The position numbers and the translations under genes are program-made. From Geodermatophilus amargosae (GTDB lineage Bacteria; Actinomycetota; Actinomycetes; Mycobacteriales; Geodermatophilaceae), in NCBI RefSeq assembly GCF_900116515.1, contig NZ_FPBA01000002.1, forward strand, positions 62,001 through 126,000: a stretch of DNA of 64,000 nucleotides. Reading direction: 5' to 3'. The stretch's first letter is position 1, and every line of letters starts with the position of its first letter. The notes under the pieces were generated by a model, which was given only the letters and a program-made list of their open reading frames with translations, was not told the origin of the DNA and did not search any database. This document shows, one piece after another, positions 42,711 through 50,390 of this stretch.

Positions 42711-42762
42711 CCTCGTCCCAGGGTCCCCCGGCGCGCGAAGCGTGTCGTGGGGAGGGACGAGG
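42711..42762 (-). terminator. Second hairpin, next to the moeZ stop
   Basis: Arms CCTCGTCCC and GGGACGAGG with a 34-base loop, starting 5 bases past the moeZ stop. Confidence 0.5.
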
Positions 42763-42767
42763 TCCTT

Positions 42768-43928
42768 CTAGTAGGTGGGGAGCGTCTTGTCGATGCGCGT
42801 CGCCCACGCCGTCACGCCGCCCTGGACGTGCACGGCGTCCTTGAAGCCGGCGTTCTTGACCGCGGCCAGCGCCTCGGCCGAGCGCACACCGGTCTTGCAG
42901 TGCAGCACGATCGGCCTGTCCTGCGGCAGCTGTGCCAGCGCCCGGCCGGAGAGGATCTCGTCCTTGGGGATCAGCGTCGCGCCGGGGATGGAGACGATCT
43001 CGTACTCGTTGGGCTCGCGGACGTCGATGAGCTCGAAGTCCTTGCCCGCGTCCATCATGTCCTTGAGCTCGTCGACGGTGATCGTCGAGCCGGCGGCCGC
43101 CTCCTGGGCCTCGACCGAGACGACGCCGCAGAAGGCCTCGTAGTCGATGAGCCCGGTGATCGGCTCACCCTCGGGGTCCTTGCGCACCTTGATCGTGCGG
43201 AAGGTCATCTCCAGGGCGTCGTAGACCATCAGCCGGCCCAGCAGCGTCTCGCCGATGCCGGTGATGAGCTTGACCGCCTCGGTGGCCTGGATGGCGCCGA
43301 TGGTCGCGCACAGCACACCCAGCACGCCGCCCTCGGCGCAGGAGGGGACCATCCCGGGCGGCGGGGGCACCGGGTAGAGGTCGCGGTAGTTGGGCCCGTG
43401 CTCGTTCCAGAAGACCGAGACCTGGCCGTCGAAGCGGTAGATCGAGCCCCAGACGTAGGGCTTGTCGAGCAGCACGCAGGCGTCGTTGACCAGGTAACGG
43501 GTGGCGAAGTTGTCGGTGCCGTCGACGATCAGGTCGTACTCGCGGAAGATGTCGAGCACGTTGTCGCTGTCCAGCCGCACCTCGTGCAGGCGGACGTCGA
43601 CGTAGGGGTTGATCTCCTCGATCGAGTCCCGGGCGCTCTCGGCCTTCGACCGGCCGACGTCGGACTGCCCGTGGATGATCTGCCGCTGCAGGTTCGACTC
43701 GTCGACGGTGTCGAACTCGACGATGCCCAGCGTGCCGACGCCTGCGGCGGCCAGGTACATGAGCACCGGCGAGCCGAGACCGCCGGCGCCGACGGCGAGC
43801 ACCTTGGCGTTCTTCAGCCGCTTCTGCCCGTCCATCCCGACGTCCGGGATGATCAGATGGCGGCTGTAGCGGCGGACCTCGTCGATCGACAGGTCGGCGG
43901 CGGGCTCCACCAGGGGTGGCAGGGACAC
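42768..43928 (-). CDS. moeZ: MoeZ-type adenylyltransferase/sulfurtransferase
   Basis: 386 residues. The E1/ThiF domain has GAGGLGSPVLMYLAAAGVG (ATP site), DNFATRYLVND and the Arg finger near NLQRQIIHG. A C-terminal rhodanese domain carries the persulfide cysteine in VLHCKTGVRS. The zinc CxxC pairs of MoeB are absent, as in mycobacterial MoeZ. It activates and sulfurates small ubiquitin-like carriers (MoaD/CysO type) for molybdopterin and cysteine synthesis. The GTG start follows GAGGAGC. It matches Rv3206c. Confidence 0.94.
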   Translation of the reverse strand: MSLPPLVEPAADLSIDEVRRYSRHLIIPDVGMDGQKRLKNAKVLAVGAGGLGSPVLMYLAAAGVGTLGIVEFDTVDESNLQRQIIHGQSDVGRSKAESARDSIEEINPYVDVRLHEVRLDSDNVLDIFREYDLIVDGTDNFATRYLVNDACVLLDKPYVWGSIYRFDGQVSVFWNEHGPNYRDLYPVPPPPGMVPSCAEGGVLGVLCATIGAIQATEAVKLITGIGETLLGRLMVYDALEMTFRTIKVRKDPEGEPITGLIDYEAFCGVVSVEAQEAAAGSTITVDELKDMMDAGKDFELIDVREPNEYEIVSIPGATLIPKDEILSGRALAQLPQDRPIVLHCKTGVRSAEALAAVKNAGFKDAVHVQGGVTAWATRIDKTLPTY

Positions 43929-44037
43929 GCTTGCTCCTCGGGTCTCGACCAGCGGCCCCGGTCGGCGGGGCCTGCGTTCGTCGGTCCAACAGGGTGGCAC
44001 GCGGCTGTGTTCCCGCCCCGGCCCGCCCGTGACGGGC

Positions 44038-45009
44038 TCAGGGATACGGCCAGGCGTTCCTGGCGCAGCCGTCGAGGCCCAGGGTCTGCTGCTGCATCAC
44101 CGGGGCGACCTGGCCGGCGCCCGGACAGGGCTGGTGGCCGTTGCCCAGCGCGTGCCCGACCTCGTGGTTGACGACGTACTGGCGGTAGGTGGCGACGTCG
44201 CCCTCGTAGTGGGGGACGGCGGTCTCCCAGCGGGCCAGGTTGATGACCGCCCGCTCGCCGTAGCGGCAGGAGGTGTAGCCGCCGGTGCCCACGCCCGGGC
44301 AGTACCGCTCCATGCTGCCGGGGCTGACCAGGCTCACGCGGAACTCGTAGGCGCCCGGGTCGGTGCCGTCGACGCGCTGGAAGGACATCCGGCCGCCGCT
44401 GCCCCACGAGCGCAGGTCGCCCAGCGTGGCCTCCACGGCGGCGGCGAAGGTCGCGCCGTCGACGCCGATGCCGTCCTCGACCTCGACGACGAAGCGCTGC
44501 AGCGGACCGCTGCCGTAGACCGCCGAGGTGCCCGGGACGACCGCCACGCTGCCCGCGCCCTGCTCGGCGTAGGTGCCGGCCGCGGGCGCGCCGGGCACCT
44601 CGGCCGGTCCTGCGTCGCCCTCGGCCGGCGCCGTGGGGGTGGCCGTCGGGGCCGGCGCCGTCGTCGGAGGAGCCGGTGACGGGGCGTCCGTCGACCGGGG
44701 GGCCGACGCCGTGCTGCCCGCCGTCGTGCCGACCCGCGCCGCGGACTCCCCGGCCGGGCCCAGCAGGTCGACCAGCGCCAGCACGGTCGCCACGGTGAGC
44801 AGCGGGATCGCGTAGGCGCGCCAGCCCCAGCGGGCGGCGAACCGGCGCAGCCGGCCCCGCGGGCGACGGGACCGTCGCGGGTCGGGCGGTCCGGGGGTGC
44901 GGTGCTGCACCGGTCGCGCGGGGGGCAGTGGCGGGAGCGGGGACAGGCCGCGCGCCGGCTCCCGGCCGGACCGGGTCCCGGGCGGCTGGCCGGACGGGGG
45001 ACCTGCCAC
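44038..45009 (-). CDS. DUF3152 secreted/membrane zincin-like protein
   Basis: 323 residues. A basic Pro-rich N-terminus precedes one membrane segment (WRAYAIPLLTVATVLALVDLL), a Pro/Thr/Ala stalk, and a DUF3152 domain. The domain holds NHEVGHALGNGHQPCPG, a full HExxHxxGxxH metzincin-type zinc motif. A metalloprotease outside the membrane is a reasonable guess; no substrate is known. The GTG at 45009 follows GAGGAGGCGGC. It matches Rv3207c. Confidence 0.86.
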   Translation of the reverse strand: MAGPPSGQPPGTRSGREPARGLSPLPPLPPARPVQHRTPGPPDPRRSRRPRGRLRRFAARWGWRAYAIPLLTVATVLALVDLLGPAGESAARVGTTAGSTASAPRSTDAPSPAPPTTAPAPTATPTAPAEGDAGPAEVPGAPAAGTYAEQGAGSVAVVPGTSAVYGSGPLQRFVVEVEDGIGVDGATFAAAVEATLGDLRSWGSGGRMSFQRVDGTDPGAYEFRVSLVSPGSMERYCPGVGTGGYTSCRYGERAVINLARWETAVPHYEGDVATYRQYVVNHEVGHALGNGHQPCPGAGQVAPVMQQQTLGLDGCARNAWPYP

Positions 45010-45171
45010 GGTGCCGCCTCCTCGCCGCGTCGGGTCCCGCAGCCGTGCGGCCGCCGGTCCCCTGCCGGTCACGTCGTCCTGCGGTCACGCAGTGTCGTGG
45101 AGCACGTCACCGCGCGTCCAGATCAGGCTCTCACGCGCCCCACCCGACACGCGGAACCCACCGGCGGCGCG

Positions 45172-46299
45172 TCAGCCGGCGCGTGCCTCGTCGAGGTCGC
45201 CGTCGAGGTCGCCGTCGAGGTCGCCGTCGAGAGCGCCGTCGATACCGCCGTCGAGAGGGGTGGTCCGCGGTGTCCGGAGGTCCTCGAGCAGCCCCAGCAC
45301 CGCGCGGGCGGTCTCCTCCGGCGCCTCGAGCATCGCCACGTGCCCGACGGTCTCCAGGACCAGCAGCCGCGCCCGCGGCACGACGGCGGCCAGCCGCGGG
45401 GCCAGCCGGGGGTCGACCAGGCGGTCGCGGTCGCCCCACACCACGAGGGTCGGCATCGGCAGCGAGTGGGCCAGCCGCCAGGCGTTGGCGCGGCCGACGC
45501 GCAGGTAGGACGCGATCAGGCCGCGCATGCTCCGGGTCAGCGCCCGGTTGGCCCACTCATTCGCCGCCCGCTCGCGGGTCTCCTCCACAGCGGCGTCGAT
45601 CCGCTCCGGCGGCACCCGCGAGGGCTCGCCGAAGCACATCTGCAGCATCCCGCGCACCGACTGCTCCGGCGTCACCCCGGCCAGCCGGCGCTCGGCGATC
45701 GTGGGGACGCCGGGGAGCAGGAGCAGCAGCAGGGCGCGGCCGAAGGCCTGCGGCACCCGGTAGACCGGCATGGCCGGCGAGACCAGCGTCAGCGACGCCA
45801 CGAGGTCCGGGCGCCGGGCGGCGACGAGCAGGCTGACCAGCCCGCCGAGGCTGTTGCCGAGCAGGTGCACCGGCGCGCCCTGCCCCTCCCCGGGCTGGTC
45901 GCGCACGTGCTCGAGGACGTCGACCACCGCGCGCACGTGCCCGCGGATCGAGTACGACCCGCGCGGCGGCGGCTGGGAGCGGCCGAAGCCGGGCAGGTCG
46001 ACGGCCCAGCCGGCACAGCGGACGGCGAGCAGCGCGGCCAGGTCGGTCCAGTTGGTGGACGCGCCGCCGAGCCCGTGGACGTAGAGGGCGCGTTCGTGCG
46101 GGCCGCCGGGCGTCCCCGCCCACGGCGTGGTGCGGACGTACACGGAGCCGCCGCGGACCGGCACGTCCTCGCCGGGCCACGCGTCCGGCGGCGGGTCGGT
46201 GCTCGGCAGGGCCGCCGTCGACAGCCGGGCGGTGGACGACGGGGCGACGGACGGGGGCACCGGCAGACGGCGGGCGCGCGCGCGACGGGCCTCGGGCAC
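45172..46299 (-). CDS. Alpha/beta hydrolase
   Basis: 375 residues. The core has VHGLGGASTNW (oxyanion), nucleophile Ser in LLGNSLGGLVS, acid Asp in VVWGDRDRLVDP and the catalytic His in ETVGHVAMLEAP. A non-conserved Pro/Ser N-terminus of about 45 residues precedes it, and the C-terminus ends in an Asp/Gly/Leu repeat. The substrate is unknown. It is divergent from the TetR gene 68 bases away; TACCGT ends 7 bases before the GTG, so it should be leaderless. Confidence 0.87.
   Translation of the reverse strand: MPEARRARARRLPVPPSVAPSSTARLSTAALPSTDPPPDAWPGEDVPVRGGSVYVRTTPWAGTPGGPHERALYVHGLGGASTNWTDLAALLAVRCAGWAVDLPGFGRSQPPPRGSYSIRGHVRAVVDVLEHVRDQPGEGQGAPVHLLGNSLGGLVSLLVAARRPDLVASLTLVSPAMPVYRVPQAFGRALLLLLLPGVPTIAERRLAGVTPEQSVRGMLQMCFGEPSRVPPERIDAAVEETRERAANEWANRALTRSMRGLIASYLRVGRANAWRLAHSLPMPTLVVWGDRDRLVDPRLAPRLAAVVPRARLLVLETVGHVAMLEAPEETARAVLGLLEDLRTPRTTPLDGGIDGALDGDLDGDLDGDLDEARAG
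45190..45249 (-). repeat. 12-base tandem repeat in the hydrolase C-terminus
   Basis: Three perfect copies of gtcgaggtcgcc plus two degenerate ones encode the (Asp-Gly-Asp-Leu)-type tail. Confidence 0.9.
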
Positions 46300-46305
46300 C
46301 CGGCG

Positions 46306-46311
46306 ACGGTA
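46306..46311 (-). promoter_or_regulatory. -10 element, leaderless hydrolase gene
   Basis: TACCGT on the minus strand ends 7 bases before GTG 46299; it shares a 68-base gap with the TetR gene. Confidence 0.55.
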
Positions 46312-46367
46312 TGTCAGACCGACGGGACGCGTGCGGCGCGTGACCCGCCGGTAACATCCCCGGCGCC

Positions 46368-47018
46368 ATGCAGTCCTCGCGCCCGGTCCCCGTCCGCCGC
46401 ACCTCGCGGCTGCCGCGTGGTGCCCGGCGGCTGCAACTGCTGCAGGCCGCGCAGGAGGTCTTCGTCGCGCACGGCTTCCACGCCGCCGCGATGGACGACA
46501 TCGCCGACCGCGCCGGCGTCAGCAAGCCCGTGCTCTACCAGCACTTCCCGGGCAAGCGGGAGCTCTACCTCGCGCTGCTCGAGCAGCAGGTGACCGAGCT
46601 GACCGACCGGGTGCGCGAGGCCATGGCCGGCACCGAGGACAACCGGCAGCGGGTCCACGGCGCGGTCGGTGCCTACTTCGACTTCGTCGACGCCGACGGC
46701 GGCGCGTTCCGGCTGGTCTTCGAGTCCGACCTCCGCAACGACGACGACGTCCGCACGCTGGTCGACCGCGGCAACCGAGCGTGCGTCGAGGCGATCGCCG
46801 AGGTGATCGCCGGCGACACCGGCAGCTCGCCGGAGCAGGCGCACCTGCTGGCCTCCGGGCTGACCGGGCTGGCCGAGACCAGCGCCCGCTGGTGGCTGGC
46901 GCAGAAGGGCACCGTGTCGCGGGACGAGGCCGTGTCGCTCATGTCGGCGCTGGCCTGGCGGGGCATCTCCCGCTTCCCGCGGGTCGAGGGCGAGCCGGCC
47001 GACCCCACCGTTCGCTGA
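46368..47018 (+). CDS. TetR-family transcription regulator
   Basis: 216 residues. The N-terminal HTH is VFVAHGFHAAAMDDIADRAG followed by VSKPVLYQHFPGKRELYLALL, the canonical TetR helix 3 and Tyr-Phe. The C-terminal ligand domain includes GAFRLVFESDLRNDDDVR. TAACAT at 46352 gives an almost leaderless start. The divergent hydrolase is a possible target. It matches Rv3208 in position. Confidence 0.92.
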   Translation: MQSSRPVPVRRTSRLPRGARRLQLLQAAQEVFVAHGFHAAAMDDIADRAGVSKPVLYQHFPGKRELYLALLEQQVTELTDRVREAMAGTEDNRQRVHGAVGAYFDFVDADGGAFRLVFESDLRNDDDVRTLVDRGNRACVEAIAEVIAGDTGSSPEQAHLLASGLTGLAETSARWWLAQKGTVSRDEAVSLMSALAWRGISRFPRVEGEPADPTVR

Positions 47019-47100
47019 CGGCGCAGCTCCGCGCCGGGGCCGGGTGCCCGCCGCTGGACTAGCGTGGTCGGCAGCCGTGCAACCCGAGGAGGCATCCCGA

Positions 47101-47337
47101 GTGGAAGTCAAGATCGGTGTCCAGCACTCCCCCCGGGAGCTGGTCGTCGACAGCCCGAACACCCCCGAAGAGATCGCCGCCGCCGTGGCCTCCGCCATGT
47201 CCGGTGGCACGAAGGACGGGTTGTTGACCCTGGAGGACGACCGGGGCCGTCGCGTCCTCGTCCCGGTCGACCGGATCGCCTACGTCGAGATCGCCCAGCC
47301 CGACCAGCGCCGGGTGGGCTTCGTCGCGGGCAACTAG
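47101..47337 (+). CDS. DUF3107 small protein (TB9.4-like)
   Basis: 78 residues: EVKIGVQHSPRELVVDS, a helix, then RRVLVPVDRIAYVEIAQP. This is the DUF3107 ATP-binding-like family, matching Rv3208A. Function unknown. The GTG start follows GAGGAGGCATCCCGA; TAGCGT at 47060-47065 is a good -10, giving a leader of about 29 bases. A strong hairpin follows at 47352. Confidence 0.9.
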   Translation: MEVKIGVQHSPRELVVDSPNTPEEIAAAVASAMSGGTKDGLLTLEDDRGRRVLVPVDRIAYVEIAQPDQRRVGFVAGN

Positions 47338-47351
47338 CGCCCAGCACGTCC

Positions 47352-47390
47352 CGACGGGGCGTCCCCGCACTCCGCGGGGGCGCCCCGTCG
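47352..47390 (+). terminator. Hairpin terminator after the DUF3107 gene
   Basis: 17-bp arms CGACGGGGCGTCCCCGC and GCGGGGGCGCCCCGTCG with one G-U type mismatch and a 5-base loop. Confidence 0.8.
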
Positions 47391-47498
47391 TCGTGTCGGG
47401 CCGAGCGGGCCCCGAAGGGGTCCGCGCAGGCGCGACAGAGACGCCGTGCGCGACAGGGGGACGGCGCCCGGCCGCGGCACGTGACGTGAGTCGCCCCG

Positions 47499-47575
47499 CG
47501 AGGCGTGTGCGAGGCGTGTGCGAGGCGTGTGCGAGGAGTGGGGGCCGGAGGTCCCCCGACGAGTGCGCGGGTGGG
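47499..47575 (+). repeat. 11-base tandem repeat plus dispersed repeat family 2, copy 2
   Basis: Three copies of cgaggcgtgtg (47499-47531) run into gaggagtgggggccggagg, the word shared with 12885, then tcccccgacgagtg. They lie in the 303-base gap 47338-47640, which otherwise holds only the terminator above and shows no gene. Confidence 0.65.
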
Positions 47576-47640
47576 GCTCAGCTCGGCCGGGGGACGCTCC
47601 CTGGCCGCGCTGCGATCCGGAGGATCGCCATGCCATCGCG

Positions 47641-48291
47641 TCAGGGGTTCAGGCCGAGGGCCTTCATGCGCTCGGTGTGCGCGGCGGTGATGCGCTCCTG
47701 GAGCCGGACCACGCCGGTCAGGTCGCCGGTGCCGCCCATGATCAGCCGGGCCAGGCCGTCGCGCTCGGCGATGACCGCCTGCGACTGGGAGATCGCCTCC
47801 CCCACCAGGCGGCGGCCCCACAGCGCCAGCCGCCCGGCCAGCGTGCGCTGCGCGGCTATCGCGGCCCGCACCTCGCGGACGGCGAAGTCGGCGTGCCCGG
47901 TGTCGGCGAGCACCTCGAGGATCAGCGAGCGGTCCGGCTCGGCGAGGAAGCCGGCGATCTCGCGGTAGAAGTCGGCGGCCAGACCGTCGCCGACGTAGGC
48001 CTTGACCAGGCCCTCGAGCCAGGTGCGCGGGCGGGTGCCCTCGTGGAAGCCGTCGAGCGCCGCGACGAACGGGCTCATGGCCTCGGTGGGGTCGGCGCCG
48101 AGCTCGGTCAGCCGCTGCGCCAGGCGGTCGTGGTGGCCCATCTCGGCGGCGGCCATGCGCGCGAGGGCGGCGCGGCCGGCGAGGGTCGGTGCCATCCGCG
48201 CGTCCTCGGCGAGCCGGTCGAACGCCGTCAGCTCCGCGTAGGCCAGCACGCCGAGCAGGTCGACGACGGCTCGGGTGTCGACCGTGGTCAC
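47641..48291 (-). CDS. Ferritin-like fold protein (MiaE-like group)
   Basis: 216 residues, all-helical. Iron-ligand candidates: E in LAYAELTAFDRL, ExxH in AAAEMGHHDRL, E in FYREIAGFL, and H in ADTGHADF. The pattern matches the actinobacterial ferritin-like family annotated as tRNA hydroxylase (MiaE)-related; enzymatic role unproven. The GTG follows GGAGGTGGC. It is divergent from the DEAD helicase gene, as Rv3210c is from rhlE. Confidence 0.85.
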   Translation of the reverse strand: MTTVDTRAVVDLLGVLAYAELTAFDRLAEDARMAPTLAGRAALARMAAAEMGHHDRLAQRLTELGADPTEAMSPFVAALDGFHEGTRPRTWLEGLVKAYVGDGLAADFYREIAGFLAEPDRSLILEVLADTGHADFAVREVRAAIAAQRTLAGRLALWGRRLVGEAISQSQAVIAERDGLARLIMGGTGDLTGVVRLQERITAAHTERMKALGLNP

Positions 48292-48359
48292 GTGCCACCT
48301 CCGGGTAGTGGTCGGGGCGGGTGGCCCGCGCGGCGACCGAGGCTAACCGCTGTCCGCGC

Positions 48360-48483
48360 TACCATGGGAACAGGCGAGCCGCCAGGTTCGCTGGTATCTG
48401 TGCGCTGACGAACGTCGGACGACGCCCCGAGGAGCCCCACTGGGCACCGGGTGCGTCCCCCGGATCCCCTCGGTCCGCTGGCC
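48360..48483 (+). promoter_or_regulatory. Promoter and leader of the DEAD helicase gene
   Basis: TACCAT at 48360-48365 fits a -10; no good -35 is visible. A 14-codon ORF (ATG 48364 to TGA 48408, MGTGEPPGSLVSVR) overlaps it. The leader continues at least 110 bases to the first plausible helicase start. Long leaders are usual for cold-shock RNA helicases. Confidence 0.35.
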
Positions 48484-50379
48484 GTGTCGGCGCTGGAGAC
48501 GCATCCCGCGACAACCGACCGCGGAGCGCCCGGGCGACGACGCCGTCGCCCCTGGCCGCTCCCCCAGCCACCAGAGGCGAGAGCACTGACCTCCACCGAG
48601 AACACCCCTGTTAAGAACGTCCCCACCACGCCCGAGCTCGAGCACGCCGAGACCGGCGCGCCCGCTCCGGAGCAGGTCGAGCAGACCGTCGAGCAGCTCG
48701 GCGGCGCGCCGGTCGAGGAGACCGCGCCGCTGTTCAGCGACTTCGACGTGCACCCCGACGTCGTCGCGGCGCTCGCCGATGCCGGCATCACCCGCACCTT
48801 CGCCATCCAGGAGCTCACCCTCCCCTTGGCGCTGGCCGGCCACGACCTCATCGGCCAGGCGCGCACCGGCACCGGCAAGACCCTCGGCTTCGGCGTCCCG
48901 ATGCTGCAGCGCGTCGTCCCGCCGGCCGAGGGCGGCGACGGCGTCCCGCAGGCGCTGGTCGTCGTCCCCACCCGTGAGCTCTGTGTGCAGGTCGCCCGCG
49001 ACCTCGGCACCGCCGGCGCCCGGCGGGGCACCCGCGTGCAGGCCATCTACGGCGGCCGCGCCTTCGAGCCGCAGGTCGCCGCGCTGCAGGCCGGTGTCGA
49101 GATCGTCGTCGGCACCCCCGGCCGGCTGCTCGACCTGGCGCAGCAGGGCCACCTCATCCTGGGCAAGGTCCGCGTCCTGGTCCTCGACGAGGCCGACGAG
49201 ATGCTCGACCTGGGCTTCCTGCCCGACATCGAGCGGATCCTGACCATGGTCCCGACGCAGCGTCAGACGATGCTGTTCTCGGCTACCATGCCCGGCCCGA
49301 TCGTCACGCTGTCGCGGTCGTTCATGACCCAGCCGACCCACATCCGGGCGCACGGCAACGACGAGGGCTCGACCGTCCCGCAGACCACCCAGTTCATCTA
49401 CCGGGCCCACAACCTGGACAAGCCCGAGCTGCTCTCCCGCGTGCTGCAGGCGCGCGGCCGCGGCCTGGCGATGGTCTTCTGCCGCACCAAGCGCACCGCG
49501 CAGAAGGTCGCCGACGAGCTGGTCGACCGCGGTTTCGCGGCCGCCGCCGTGCACGGTGACCTCGGCCAGGGCGCCCGCGAGCAGGCGCTGCGCGCCTTCC
49601 GCAGCGGCAAGGTCGACGTCCTGGTGGCCACCGACGTCGCCGCGCGCGGCATCGACGTCACCGGCGTCAGCCACGTCGTGAACTACCAGTGCCCCGAGGA
49701 CGAGAAGACCTACGTGCACCGGATCGGCCGCACCGGCCGCGCCGGCCGCGAGGGCGTCGCCGTCACGCTGGTCGACTGGGACGACATCCCGCGGTGGCAG
49801 CTGATCAACAAGGCGCTCGACCTGCCCTTCGCCGACCCGCCGGAGACCTACTCCACCTCGCCGTGGGTCTACACCGACCTCGACGTGCCCGAGGGCGCCA
49901 AGGGCCGGCTGCCCCGCTCCCAGCGCACCCGCGAGGGCCTCGACGCCGAGGTGCTCGAGGACCTCGGCGAGACCGGCAAGAGGACGAAGGGCGCCGGCCG
50001 TGGGCCCGCCCGCGGCGACTCCGGCCCCGAGGCCCGCACCGAGGAGGAGCGCCCGGCCCGGTCCTCCCGGCCCCGCCGCCGGACCCGTGGGAGCGCGGCC
50101 GAGGCCGTCGCCGCCGCGCCCACCGAGTCCACCGAGTCCACCGAGTCCACCGAGTCCACCGAGTCCACCGAGTCCACCGGGAGCGGCACCGAGGGCACCG
50201 CGGCTCCGGCCGGGGACGCCGCCGACTCCGGCGAGGGTACGGGCACGCCGCGCCGACGCCGTCGCCGTCGTGGTGGCCGTGGCCGCTCCGGCGCCTCCGC
50301 CGGGTCCGACGGGGCCGACTCCGGCCGCGGGGACTCCGACGGCTCGGGCGACGGCGGCGACTCCGAGTCCGCCGCCTGA
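48484..50379 (+). CDS. DEAD-box RNA helicase (RhlE/CsdA-like)
   Basis: About 630 residues. Q motif FAIQELTLPLAL, Walker A ARTGTGKTLGF, DEAD in VLVLDEADEMLDLGF, SAT, and HRIGRTGRAGR are all present, followed by a long Arg/Gly/Ser-rich tail with an EST repeat. It unwinds RNA in ribosome assembly or mRNA decay. The start is uncertain: GTG 48484 is used here, but residues before about 35 look non-coding, and CTG 48586 (TSTENTPVKNV) fits the family better. It matches Rv3211 in position. Confidence 0.9.
   Translation: MSALETHPATTDRGAPGRRRRRPWPLPQPPEARALTSTENTPVKNVPTTPELEHAETGAPAPEQVEQTVEQLGGAPVEETAPLFSDFDVHPDVVAALADAGITRTFAIQELTLPLALAGHDLIGQARTGTGKTLGFGVPMLQRVVPPAEGGDGVPQALVVVPTRELCVQVARDLGTAGARRGTRVQAIYGGRAFEPQVAALQAGVEIVVGTPGRLLDLAQQGHLILGKVRVLVLDEADEMLDLGFLPDIERILTMVPTQRQTMLFSATMPGPIVTLSRSFMTQPTHIRAHGNDEGSTVPQTTQFIYRAHNLDKPELLSRVLQARGRGLAMVFCRTKRTAQKVADELVDRGFAAAAVHGDLGQGAREQALRAFRSGKVDVLVATDVAARGIDVTGVSHVVNYQCPEDEKTYVHRIGRTGRAGREGVAVTLVDWDDIPRWQLINKALDLPFADPPETYSTSPWVYTDLDVPEGAKGRLPRSQRTREGLDAEVLEDLGETGKRTKGAGRGPARGDSGPEARTEEERPARSSRPRRRTRGSAAEAVAAAPTESTESTESTESTESTESTGSGTEGTAAPAGDAADSGEGTGTPRRRRRRRGGRGRSGASAGSDGADSGRGDSDGSGDGGDSESAA
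50125..50178 (+). repeat. 9-base tandem repeat, six copies (Glu-Ser-Thr)
   Basis: Six perfect gagtccacc units inside the helicase tail. Unit length keeps frame, so slippage would only alter tail length. Confidence 0.95.
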
Positions 50380-50390
50380 GCCGGTAGGCC

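Noticed and set aside
47499..47540. Tandem 11-base repeats as a possible CRISPR start
   Set aside because: Units abut with no spacers, are too short, and no cas genes are near.
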